From Deltaproteobacteria bacterium (GTDB taxonomy: Bacteria > Desulfobacterota > DSM-4660 > Desulfatiglandales > Desulfatiglandaceae), in assembly GCA_019307645.1 (NCBI GenBank), contig JAFDJF010000075.1, positions 1 to 8,152 on the forward strand: a DNA stretch of 8,152 bases, read 5' to 3'. Each line of letters begins with the position of its first letter. The first letter of the stretch is position 1. A program made the position numbers and the translations under genes. Below the pieces are notes generated by a model. The model was not told the origin of the DNA. It did not search any database and worked only from the letters and a program-made list of their open reading frames with translations. Positions 1-6,648 of the stretch are shown here, piece by piece.

Positions 1-34
1 TTATTGCCACAATAAACAACCTGGAAATCCTCAT
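1..34 (-). CDS. N-terminal fragment of a probably exported protein
   Basis: An ATG at 34-32 opens a frame that stays open to the window edge and reads MRISRLFIVAI. It is preceded by a purine-rich AGAGAGGG (minus strand, 48-41) six bases before the ATG, a good Shine-Dalgarno match. Two arginines followed by a hydrophobic run look like the n- and h-regions of a signal peptide or a first membrane segment. With only 11 codons the family cannot be named. It lies downstream of the Tat-exported flavoprotein in the same direction, so an envelope partner such as a cytochrome is conceivable, but nothing visible shows that. Confidence 0.5.
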   Translation of the reverse strand, partial: MRISRLFIVAI

Positions 35-172
35 TACGGTCCCTCTCTTTGAGAAAATTTGAACGCTGGTTAATCAATGCCATTAAGCTATGGGTTTGTA
101 GCATAAAAAATGTCTTCTGCCGGATGCCATACGCCGTCGAGGATATTTACGCCCCGGTATCATGATGGAAGG
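35..172. other. Intergenic region after the Tat flavoprotein
   Basis: This 138-bp gap separates the stop of the Tat flavoprotein from the start of the edge gene. I see no GC-rich stem followed by a T run, so no intrinsic terminator is supported, and read-through into the next gene is plausible. The only site I can support is the ribosome binding site at 41-48. A minus-strand frame here carries a protein-like stretch without a start codon; it was considered and rejected as a gene. Confidence 0.5.
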
Positions 173-1900
173 CTAACCCGATGTCGCAGCGCTTGAACCG
201 GCAATGTAGCCAGTGGTGTAAGCCTGACAACAATCCCCAAGATTCATGGATGAACTAACGTTATTCTCTCCTAATACTCCGCCTGCAGTGTGAGACGCAG
301 CGTACAGCCCCGGGACAGGCTTGCGATTTCTGTCAATTACCTGAAAATCAACATTTACTTTCAGTCCACAGCCGGTTTCAACGATCTGCGCCCCAACCTT
401 TATGCCGTAAAACGGAGCCTTTTTAACAGAAATAAGATATTTTTTGGGTTTTCGGAATTGTCTGTCTCTTCCCTTTTTACAGTATTCATTGTAGTTGCCA
501 ACCGTTCTTTTCAGCCTGGCGGGATCAATATTCAGTTGTTCGGCAAGCGCTTCTATGCTATCGGCCTTCTTTATCATACCCAGTACAAGGGCCCGTTTAA
601 CTGCTATCCGCCAATCGTTTGGGCAAATACTTCTGGTTTCCGGGTTTTCAGCCCATTCCTTCATTCCGGGCATATCTGGAAGAAGCGGAATCTCACAAAA
701 ATCCTGGATGTCTTTAAACTTAAGGATGTTCGTTTCATAATCAGAGTCAAAAATTACATAACACCGACCACCCGGCTGCTTCATCTGGTGACGCGCCATA
801 AGGGTAAAGCTCAAGCCGGAGCCAAAAAGCTGTTCATTTACAAATCTTTCTCCAAATTTATTTACATAGAGCCACGGCTGCCTCGCCAGTTGAATATCAC
901 CATTATATAGGTACCTGTAAAAGTCGTACCCTTTCTCGAAATAGGGGAGAGACGAATCAAAGACAGACACGGAGTTATATCCTGCCATATCGGCTCCTGC
1001 GCCGAACCCCATGCGGATACACTCTCCGGTTGAGCCCGGCATATCATATGAACTTGCACAACCCTGATAGGCATTGGGGCAATATTCCTTGAGCATGTTT
1101 CGATTAACAGACATGCCACCTGCGCACAGGACCACGCCTTTTTTGGCCTTGATGTAAAGTGTTTCCCCTTCGTTTTCCACCTTGATGCCGACGATGCGGT
1201 CTCCGTCTCTCACAAGGTGTTCTGTTCTTGTCCTGAACATGAATTGAACGCCCCGTTTCACTGCCTCTTTATACAGGGTATCTGTGACAACACCCTGGGT
1301 CCTTAGCATCATGGTCTTCTTGAATGTATTTTCAGGAAAATGAGCAAAGGGCACCCCTTCACAGTGATAGACCTCCCAATTCCAATAGCCCATATCTTCA
1401 ATCCAGTCCATGCATTCAGCGGATTTCTTGATGAGCCGGGCTATAAGATCCGGATCTACGGTATAATCAGAATCTTTCAGGGACCACTTGACCAGCCATT
1501 TGACATCAGGTTCAATGCCAAGTCGTTTCTGAGCCTTGGTTCCCCAACAAATCGCCAAGGTTGCTTCACGCGTAGCGCCACCGGCATTATAGAATTTTTC
1601 AATGGTAATGACGGAGGCTCCATTCTCTCTGGCTATGTTTGAAGCCGTAAGCCCGGCGCCGCCTGCACCCACGATGACCACGTCTGCCTCTTTGTCCCAT
1701 TTTGCCGGCAAACCGACCGGCGGTATCGGCCTGACATTATCTTCGACAAAATCTTCCACCTTACAGGTTTTGGCGGCTGCTTTCCTGGGGATCATACTGA
1801 AAAGACCGGTTCCGGCCACACCCACAGCACCTGTTCCCGCAGCAAGGCTTCCCAGGAAGCCGCGCCGTGTTATACCTTTTTTCACCCTGTCATCAGGCAT
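173..1900 (-). CDS. Tat-exported FAD-dependent oxidoreductase (FAD_binding_2 family)
   Basis: A 575-aa flavoprotein of the fumarate reductase / 3-ketosteroid dehydrogenase superfamily, expected to oxidise or reduce a C-C bond next to a carbonyl or carboxylate. The N-terminus has a twin-arginine motif (TRRGFLG, about residues 11-17), a glycine/alanine-rich hydrophobic stretch and a likely cleavage site after an AAA near residue 43, so it should be exported folded with FAD to the periplasm. The dinucleotide site VVIVGAGGAG lies at about 74-83, and the family signature LYVNKFGERFVNE in the middle. The C-terminus has GLYAASHTAGGV followed by SSSMNLGD, nearer to steroid-dehydrogenase-like members than to fumarate reductases: the NRLGGN segment with the proton-shuttling-region arginine is replaced by ENNVSSS. 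No haem or FMN-binding domain is fused, so electrons must come from or go to a separate partner. The ATG at 1900 was preferred to a GTG at 1906 because AAGGAGG sits eight bases before it. Substrate unknown. Confidence 0.87.
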   Translation of the reverse strand: MPDDRVKKGITRRGFLGSLAAGTGAVGVAGTGLFSMIPRKAAAKTCKVEDFVEDNVRPIPPVGLPAKWDKEADVVIVGAGGAGLTASNIARENGASVITIEKFYNAGGATREATLAICWGTKAQKRLGIEPDVKWLVKWSLKDSDYTVDPDLIARLIKKSAECMDWIEDMGYWNWEVYHCEGVPFAHFPENTFKKTMMLRTQGVVTDTLYKEAVKRGVQFMFRTRTEHLVRDGDRIVGIKVENEGETLYIKAKKGVVLCAGGMSVNRNMLKEYCPNAYQGCASSYDMPGSTGECIRMGFGAGADMAGYNSVSVFDSSLPYFEKGYDFYRYLYNGDIQLARQPWLYVNKFGERFVNEQLFGSGLSFTLMARHQMKQPGGRCYVIFDSDYETNILKFKDIQDFCEIPLLPDMPGMKEWAENPETRSICPNDWRIAVKRALVLGMIKKADSIEALAEQLNIDPARLKRTVGNYNEYCKKGRDRQFRKPKKYLISVKKAPFYGIKVGAQIVETGCGLKVNVDFQVIDRNRKPVPGLYAASHTAGGVLGENNVSSSMNLGDCCQAYTTGYIAGSSAATSG

Positions 1901-1908
1901 TTTCACGC

Positions 1909-1915
1909 CCTCCTT
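1909..1915 (-). promoter_or_regulatory. Ribosome binding site of the Tat flavoprotein (decides the start)
   Basis: A perfect AAGGAGG on the minus strand. Its last G is eight bases from the ATG at 1900 but only two bases from the in-frame GTG at 1906. The ATG is therefore the likely start, and the protein begins MPDDRVKKG. Confidence 0.8.
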
Positions 1916-2027
1916 GACATTAATTTTATGTCCTTAACAAAACTCGAAATAACAATAATATCGCTGAAATAAACTAGAGATGTTTTGCAGATTTCCTCCT
2001 TGAAAATTATGCTGTTAAAGCAAACGA
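1916..2027 (-). other. Intergenic region with orphan Shine-Dalgarno and AT-rich leader
   Basis: This stretch, between a 20-codon mini-ORF and the Tat flavoprotein, has no convincing long gene. It holds a second strong AAGGAGG (2001-1995) with no ATG or GTG at a usable distance, and a TATTAT hexamer (1960-1955) that could be a -10 box, although no good -35 stands 16-18 bases before it. A small GACAT/ATGTC inverted repeat straddles about 1916-1932 next to the flavoprotein ribosome binding site. The break in tight gene packing leaves room for an independent promoter for the flavoprotein, but none is proven. Confidence 0.4.
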
Positions 2028-2090
2028 TCAGCCAAACTTATTCGGATCATAAAACCACCGAGTTTGCTCGATGGCAGTTTGTTCATTCAT
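2028..2090 (-). CDS. Possible 20-aa mini-ORF coupled to the large dehydratase subunit
   Basis: The ATG overlaps the TGA of the large PF06050 subunit as an ATGA junction, the same arrangement that joins the two PF06050 subunits to each other. The frame runs 20 codons (begins MNEQTAIEQT, ends YDPNKFG) to a TGA. The composition is protein-like, with W, F, Y, D and P, and has no low-complexity character. There is no strong Shine-Dalgarno, only a GGTGG just before the ATG, so translation would depend on coupling. It could be a tiny leader or subunit, the remnant of a decayed gene, or chance. I know no family for it. Confidence 0.3.
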   Translation of the reverse strand: MNEQTAIEQTRWFYDPNKFG

Positions 2091-3376
2091 GCCACCGCTT
2101 TTAGATTGTCCAGAACAAGAAAGAACGGTTCCAATTGTTTTTTGAGAAGAGCCCCCACTGCAGGCGAATTATCAACCAAGTCCACACCTATGGTCATGGT
2201 GGGGATCCCGACTTTTTCGCTTAACGCATCTTTTATCGCAGTTGATACTGCGCCGCACATACGGCAGTTATCATTAAACCAGTTGATTGCCCCTTCGGCC
2301 CCGCTTTCCAGGGCATCGTTAATAATCATATCTTCATACTCTTGATAAGGGCCGTAATACTGATAATAAGGCTCAAGATAGAAAAATCTGGCAAGGGCTT
2401 CCAGTGGCTTTGAAGTGTCCACCTTTGCCAGTTCTTTCTCATTGTACCTGAAATACATGGGCTCTGCCACAAAGACCGCGCCAATTTCCTGTTCCAACCA
2501 GTCAAGCACTTCATGCTGACCGGCTGGAGATGTAAAAAGATTGATCAGTCGATATTCCTCTTTTGGGCCGAAACCTTTTCCTTCGGCAACCCGTTCCTTC
2601 AACTCATTTAAATAAGTCGCACAGTAATCAACCCCCTCCTGAGTTCCGCCATAGGCCATACGTATCCAGTGGATCAGAAAACCGCTTCCCGCCCTAACAG
2701 GACATGGTTTAGCCATGGCAAGACTGTGAATTTCGACGCTCATCTCCATTTGCTTCAACGTCAGTTTCACTGCCTCCTCCAGCCTGTCATAGTCCATCTT
2801 TTTGCCGGTTATTTCCTCCAGAAAAGCGATCGCTTCCTTGAGTTCATCCACCATAAATTCGATCCCCCTTTCGCTCCACCAGCGATAAGGACGGTTCACA
2901 CAAAAGACAGGCACATCATACAACTCCGCGCATAGATTTGCGTTGTGTGACATATTGTCGCACTGATCCAGGCTGCCTCCGATCAAAGCATCAGGTTTGG
3001 GGAACCACCCCTTTGCAAAAAATCCTACGGAAGCGCGATGAGGAGAACATATCTCCGGTCTGACGCCGATTGCGGCTGCAGCAGTATATATTTCATTAGC
3101 ATAGTCTGACCAGGCATTAAGAAGGCCGCAGCACATATCGTATTCAACTCCTGTAACGCCCATACCTGTATATATCTCTACTGGAAAAGACATGAGGTGG
3201 GCAATCAAAGGCTTTCCTTCGTCTACTGCAGACTTGACATCATTAAAAAGCTTTATCATCAAGTCAAAAAACATTATTTCACACCTGGCAATACTGTGTG
3301 CCTTCATTTCTTCCATAATGTGTATTCCCTGTGTAAATACTGTCAGATCAATTTTTTCTATTTTTCTCAGTTTCAT
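2087..3376 (-). CDS. 2-hydroxyacyl-CoA dehydratase / benzoyl-CoA reductase family, large subunit
   Basis: A 429-aa cytoplasmic protein of PF06050, the family that includes HgdA/HgdB, FldB/FldC, HadB/HadC and the BcrB/BcrC subunits of ATP-dependent benzoyl-CoA reductase. Members hold a [4Fe-4S] cluster on cysteines and use an electron raised to low potential by a separate ATPase activator. Seen here: C82-C83, the family-like ICSPHRAS (C110), C139, C149, C159 and a C-terminal NCRMCG (C371, C374) just before GIPTMTIGVDLVD. Its 429 residues alongside a 384-residue partner resemble the BcrB/BcrC size pattern, but dehydratase pairs are close in size too. Its ATG overlaps the stop of the small subunit (ATGA), and GGAGG lies seven bases upstream, inside the end of that gene. 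The pair is therefore translationally coupled and almost surely forms a heterodimer. Whether it dehydrates a hydroxyacyl-CoA or reduces a ring cannot be told by eye. Confidence 0.85.
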   Translation of the reverse strand: MKLRKIEKIDLTVFTQGIHIMEEMKAHSIARCEIMFFDLMIKLFNDVKSAVDEGKPLIAHLMSFPVEIYTGMGVTGVEYDMCCGLLNAWSDYANEIYTAAAAIGVRPEICSPHRASVGFFAKGWFPKPDALIGGSLDQCDNMSHNANLCAELYDVPVFCVNRPYRWWSERGIEFMVDELKEAIAFLEEITGKKMDYDRLEEAVKLTLKQMEMSVEIHSLAMAKPCPVRAGSGFLIHWIRMAYGGTQEGVDYCATYLNELKERVAEGKGFGPKEEYRLINLFTSPAGQHEVLDWLEQEIGAVFVAEPMYFRYNEKELAKVDTSKPLEALARFFYLEPYYQYYGPYQEYEDMIINDALESGAEGAINWFNDNCRMCGAVSTAIKDALSEKVGIPTMTIGVDLVDNSPAVGALLKKQLEPFFLVLDNLKAVA

Positions 3377-4527
3377 AGTCCTACCTCCAAAGATAACATC
3401 TCGATAAACGCCTCAATTCTGGTCTTTATCTGTCCGCTCAGACCTCCTCCGTATTCAATGTCCAGATCCAAAACAGGTATGCCCTGGTCCTCAACTTTTG
3501 TCTTCCACATTGGAAGATCATAAACATATGGAGCACAATTTCTCATTGTTAATGAAATTATCCCGTCAAGCTTGAATTCATGGGCCATTTCCTTCAATCG
3601 ATTGGATCTCAGAGTAGACGGGTTTGTCCTGGGGCATGGACACTCTGCATGAAGGTATCGTTTTGCAAGCGCTTGCATTGGTTCCACATCTTCTTCGACA
3701 TGTTGCCACCAATACCTGATACCGCCACAGAAATCGTCGATCACCATTACAACACCCAGCTTTTCGACATCTTTAATAAAAGGTGTGGCATTGAAAGTGC
3801 TGCCGCTGATCATTATCCTTATGGGCGCAACAACAGTGCGTCCTGTGGCCTCTATTTCCTCCAGAAGATTATCCAGCAAAAGATTGTAATCTTCCCTGGG
3901 CATTCTTACCGCCGCATTCAAGATCTCCATCAACTCCGAGCCCGTAACAGCAGGCTCATCCTTTTTATTCAACTCATAGAGTTTTCTCAAAGATATCCTT
4001 GTTCTGTTGTAGACTTTTATAGAATCGGCTATAGCCTTATCAGAAATCCGTATGTCAAAAAACTGTTCCAGGTGCATTTTAAAATCCTGAACCTCAACAT
4101 GGTAGAATTCATAGGCTTTTTCATTTATTTTGCGTGGCGTGTCAAGCACGGGTAGAACAGGTATATTATGGTAGATTTCCCCTATTTCCGTCAGGCGAAT
4201 GATTCCTTCACACGAGGTACATGAAGCAATGCAATCCAGAAAGTCGTAATCACCCCGCAACGCATGCTCCAGACATGTCCGAATAAAAGAACAGGTGCTG
4301 CCCCTGTAAAGAATCTCATCGGCCTTTCCAAGGGCAAGTTCTTCATTTCCCCCTGTGATCCTGAAAGGCATCATTTCCCCGGCATGGATTATTTCTTCAG
4401 GGACGTTAATACAGGTCCAGCCGACAATCTTCTTGCCTTCCTCCTTCCATTTTTTCGCCGGATCGGAATATGGAAAAGAGACATTCACTTTTTTGATCTC
4501 TTCAAGCGTTTTCAGTGTTTCTGCCAT
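3373..4527 (-). CDS. 2-hydroxyacyl-CoA dehydratase / benzoyl-CoA reductase family, small subunit
   Basis: A 384-aa PF06050 protein and the partner of the large subunit. Family hallmarks are clear: GWTCINVPEEIIHAG (C39) near the start, STCSFIRTC (C79, C85), then a YDFLDCIASCTSCEG region (C99, C103, C106), DDFCGGIRYWW (C267), ECPCPRTNP (C296, C298) and DGIISLTMRNCAPY (C331). The C-terminus, GIPVLDLDIEYGG followed by QIKTRIEAFIEM, is the usual family ending. Three of these cysteines should bind the active-site [4Fe-4S] cluster; by analogy C39, C99 and C331 are the likeliest, but that needs an alignment. The start is the ATG at 4527, four bases after AGGAGG. A longer frame from a TTG at 4572 would overlap the preceding gene but has no comparable ribosome binding site. 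It lies 41 bp downstream of the OYE-like reductase, which supports one operon. Confidence 0.88.
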   Translation of the reverse strand: MAETLKTLEEIKKVNVSFPYSDPAKKWKEEGKKIVGWTCINVPEEIIHAGEMMPFRITGGNEELALGKADEILYRGSTCSFIRTCLEHALRGDYDFLDCIASCTSCEGIIRLTEIGEIYHNIPVLPVLDTPRKINEKAYEFYHVEVQDFKMHLEQFFDIRISDKAIADSIKVYNRTRISLRKLYELNKKDEPAVTGSELMEILNAAVRMPREDYNLLLDNLLEEIEATGRTVVAPIRIMISGSTFNATPFIKDVEKLGVVMVIDDFCGGIRYWWQHVEEDVEPMQALAKRYLHAECPCPRTNPSTLRSNRLKEMAHEFKLDGIISLTMRNCAPYVYDLPMWKTKVEDQGIPVLDLDIEYGGGLSGQIKTRIEAFIEMLSLEVGL

Positions 4528-4531
4528 TGCT

Positions 4532-4537
4532 CCTCCT
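4532..4537 (-). promoter_or_regulatory. Ribosome binding site of the small PF06050 subunit (decides the start)
   Basis: TTAGGAGGAGCAATG on the minus strand gives a near-perfect Shine-Dalgarno four bases before the ATG at 4527. This argues for MAETLKTL as the N-terminus and not the TTG or ATG further upstream at 4572 and 4563. Confidence 0.8.
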
Positions 4538-4568
4538 AACTTTCTCTCTTTGATATAGGTCATATATC

Positions 4569-6548
4569 TCAAAATCGCCTTGCCACATAAGCAGCATCAT
4601 GGATGGCGTTAAAGATCTCACGCGGAGCGACACAATCTCCTAAGCGATAAACCAAATATCCTGCTGCTTCCAATTCATCTGGAAGTGACCTGTTTTCTCT
4701 TCTGCCATGGGCCATCACGACGACATCTGTCTCGATCTCTTTCATGCAAAAATCTTTATCAATGAGTTTTACGCCTTTATCCGTAATCTCACGAATGCGA
4801 TTCTGAAAAATGAATCTTACATTCATACCTAACAACCGTTGCAGTGTGTACATGGAAGCAAAGAAATTCATATCATAGCCCAATTCAAGCCATTGTGTTG
4901 CCCGGGGATCCACAATCGTTACCACATGGCCCCTCTGTGCGAGTATTTCGGCAATTTCAATTCCGTCCCGCCCGCCTGGTTCAACTACAATCTGCCTGCT
5001 TTCCTTCGGGACCTTGGCCTTGTCTGCCAGGATATCGTAGGATGAGTAAACATTTTCGGCCTCTATGCCCCGGATCTCCGGCATCACGCCAGGTGTGGCA
5101 CCTGTGGCCGCTATAATAACTTCCGGACTGAATTCCTTGACCTTTTCAGTCGTTACCTCGGTATTAAGCTGAATCTCAACGCCGGCTTTCTCGCATTGCC
5201 TGGAAAGCCATCCAATGGTGTTGACCCGAAAAGGCCCCTTTCCAGGCACAGACGCCGTTAACCACAATTGACCTCCCAGACGCTTGTCTTTTTCCATCAA
5301 TGTAACCCTGTGTCCGCGCAGTGCAGCGACCCTTGCCGCTTCCAGACCTCCAGGACCTCCACCAATAACCAGGACCTTTTTCCGTTGCTTTACCGGAATA
5401 ATCTCATATTCCTTCTCTTTGCCCATCTCCGGATTAATGGCACAGGTTACGGCAAAATGATGAACAAATTCCCACATGCAATGGCAACAACGAACGCATG
5501 TCCGAATATCGCCAAAATCGCCGCTAAAGGCCTTGCGGGGTAAATCCGGATCAGCCCACAGAGGCCTTGCCAGTCCAATAAAATCGGAAATTCCTTCTTC
5601 CAGGATCTCTTCCATGACAACAGGATCCACCAGATTACCATTTGCCATGGCAGGAATGCCAAGCGCCTCTGTGATTTGTTCGCAATAAGGGAGAAATCGG
5701 CTTTTCTTATTTTTGGGAGACCTGGGTGATACAACACCCTCACCAAGGGGAATCGTTGGATAGGTAAAGGCTGTCACTGACATGTAAGCAACCCCTTCGG
5801 CCTCCAAACGCCTGGCTAAGAGAACAGCTTCTTGGATATCCCAACCGCCTGGAAATCCATCGTCGCCGATAATACGAAAACCGATGGGAAAATCAGGGCC
5901 GCATTTCCGTTTTGCGAGTCGCACAATCTCTAAAGGAAAACGGATGCGATTTTCAAAGTCTCCTCCCCAATGATCCGTCCTTTTGTTAAATGAAGGCAAA
6001 TAAAACTGCGCAACAGCATAACCTGTGCCACCGTGAATCTCCGCCATATCGAAGCCACACATCTTGGCCCTTACGCACCCATCAGCAAAGGCCTCAATGA
6101 GTTCTTCAATCTGTTCGTTGGTCATGGCCTTGGCCTTATAGAAATTTCCACCCAACCCCGGCGCAGAGATATCGGAGGGTCCAAAAGAATATGGTTTTTT
6201 GGTAGAAAACATTCCACCGGCAAAAATTTGTTGTGAACATTTAGCACCGCAATGGTGAACAATCTCTGTTAACTCCCTTAATCCGGAATTGCAATTATCA
6301 TTATCAATACGCAAGGCATGCGGAAAAGCAAGATGATCAGGATGACAGGCTGCCGCCTCAACAATAATACATCCCACACCACATCTCGCCACGCGTTCAT
6401 AATGATCCAACACTTTTTGGGATACCAATCCATCGGCAGTCGGCCGCTTAGTAGATGCGGGGGCCATCCAAAGCCTGTTTTTTACCAGGACATTGCCAAT
6501 CTCAATGGGCGTCATAAGGCGCTTCAGTTTTTTTTTCTTTTTTTTCAT
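4569..6548 (-). CDS. OYE-like FMN / 4Fe-4S / FAD reductase (2,4-dienoyl-CoA reductase / enoate reductase type)
   Basis: A 659-aa cytoplasmic flavoenzyme with the three-part plan of FadH, trimethylamine dehydrogenase, BaiCD-type enoate reductases and 2-naphthoyl-CoA reductase. Residues 11-345 form the FMN TIM barrel: LMTPIEIGNVLVKNRLWMAP, AEIHGGTGYAVAQFY (H172, Y177) and FNKRTDHWGGDFENRIRF. A 4Fe-4S motif follows, with C351, C354, C357 and C369. The FAD domain starts at KVLVIGGGPGG (396-401), with an ATG-type AATGATP at 480-486 and a final RLGDC. The second nucleotide site (about 520-534, VVEPGGRDGIE) departs from the usual GxGxxG. The expected role is reduction of a C=C bond conjugated to a thioester or carboxylate, with hydride passing FAD to 4Fe-4S to FMN. 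The chosen start is ATG 6548 (MKKKKKKLKRL); GGAGG lies only two bases before it, so spacing is poor, and a TTG at 6557 falls inside the ribosome binding site itself. Met-12 (6515) has no Shine-Dalgarno. Confidence 0.87.
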   Translation of the reverse strand: MKKKKKKLKRLMTPIEIGNVLVKNRLWMAPASTKRPTADGLVSQKVLDHYERVARCGVGCIIVEAAACHPDHLAFPHALRIDNDNCNSGLRELTEIVHHCGAKCSQQIFAGGMFSTKKPYSFGPSDISAPGLGGNFYKAKAMTNEQIEELIEAFADGCVRAKMCGFDMAEIHGGTGYAVAQFYLPSFNKRTDHWGGDFENRIRFPLEIVRLAKRKCGPDFPIGFRIIGDDGFPGGWDIQEAVLLARRLEAEGVAYMSVTAFTYPTIPLGEGVVSPRSPKNKKSRFLPYCEQITEALGIPAMANGNLVDPVVMEEILEEGISDFIGLARPLWADPDLPRKAFSGDFGDIRTCVRCCHCMWEFVHHFAVTCAINPEMGKEKEYEIIPVKQRKKVLVIGGGPGGLEAARVAALRGHRVTLMEKDKRLGGQLWLTASVPGKGPFRVNTIGWLSRQCEKAGVEIQLNTEVTTEKVKEFSPEVIIAATGATPGVMPEIRGIEAENVYSSYDILADKAKVPKESRQIVVEPGGRDGIEIAEILAQRGHVVTIVDPRATQWLELGYDMNFFASMYTLQRLLGMNVRFIFQNRIREITDKGVKLIDKDFCMKEIETDVVVMAHGRRENRSLPDELEAAGYLVYRLGDCVAPREIFNAIHDAAYVARRF

Positions 6549-6550
6549 AG

Positions 6551-6555
6551 CCTCC
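6551..6555 (-). promoter_or_regulatory. Closely spaced ribosome binding site of the OYE-like reductase
   Basis: GGAGG is followed by only CT before the ATG at 6548, well short of the usual spacing of five to nine bases. No other start codon nearby has a better site, so initiation may be inefficient or may depend on the inverted repeat a few bases upstream. Confidence 0.5.
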
Positions 6556-6562
6556 AATGATG

Positions 6563-6596
6563 TAATTGCGAACTTGGTTCGCTCCGCTCACAATTA
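6563..6596. repeat. Bulged inverted repeat upstream of the OYE-like reductase
   Basis: On the plus strand, GCGAAC (6568-6573), a TTG loop and GTTCGC (6577-6582) make a perfect short hairpin. The outer arms TAATTG (6563-6568) and CAATTA (6591-6596) extend it to about 11 bp with a nine-base bulge. On the transcribed strand it ends about eight bases before the ribosome binding site. No T run follows, so it is not a standard terminator; an operator or a 5'-leader structure is possible. One half resembles the lac operator half-site (AATTGTGAGCGGA), which may be chance. Confidence 0.5.
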
Positions 6597-6613
6597 GAAT
6601 AATGGGTTATTGG

Positions 6614-6648
6614 GGAAATTCCACTTGACATGGAAGCTGAAAATTTCC
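6614..6648. repeat. Second bulged inverted repeat in the same gap
   Basis: Arms GGAAATT (6614-6620) and AATTTCC (6642-6648) are perfect complements. Inside them TTCCA (6619-6623) pairs with TGGAA (6631-6635) around the seven-base loop CTTGACA. Together they give about a 10-bp stem with an eight-base bulge, the same bulged design as the neighbouring repeat. Its function is not evident. It could stabilise or attenuate the transcript between the DUF1329 gene and the reductase gene. Confidence 0.45.

Noticed and set aside
35..172. Minus-strand frame with a protein-like stretch (GVNILDGVWHPAEDIFYATN) before a TAG near 75
   Set aside because: It has no start codon or ribosome binding site and an upstream in-frame TGA. 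It may be a gene remnant, but it is too short to support.
290..910. Open frame of about 206 codons on the plus strand
   Set aside because: It lies wholly antisense to the Tat flavoprotein, whose motifs are clear. It has no family features and no ribosome binding site; it is a shadow frame.
3580..4155. Open frame of 191 codons on the plus strand
   Set aside because: It is antisense to the small PF06050 subunit, with no recognisable domain.
4528..4572. Longer N-terminus for the small PF06050 subunit from a TTG
   Set aside because: The internal ATG at 4527 has a near-perfect ribosome binding site, and the extension adds no family-conserved residues.
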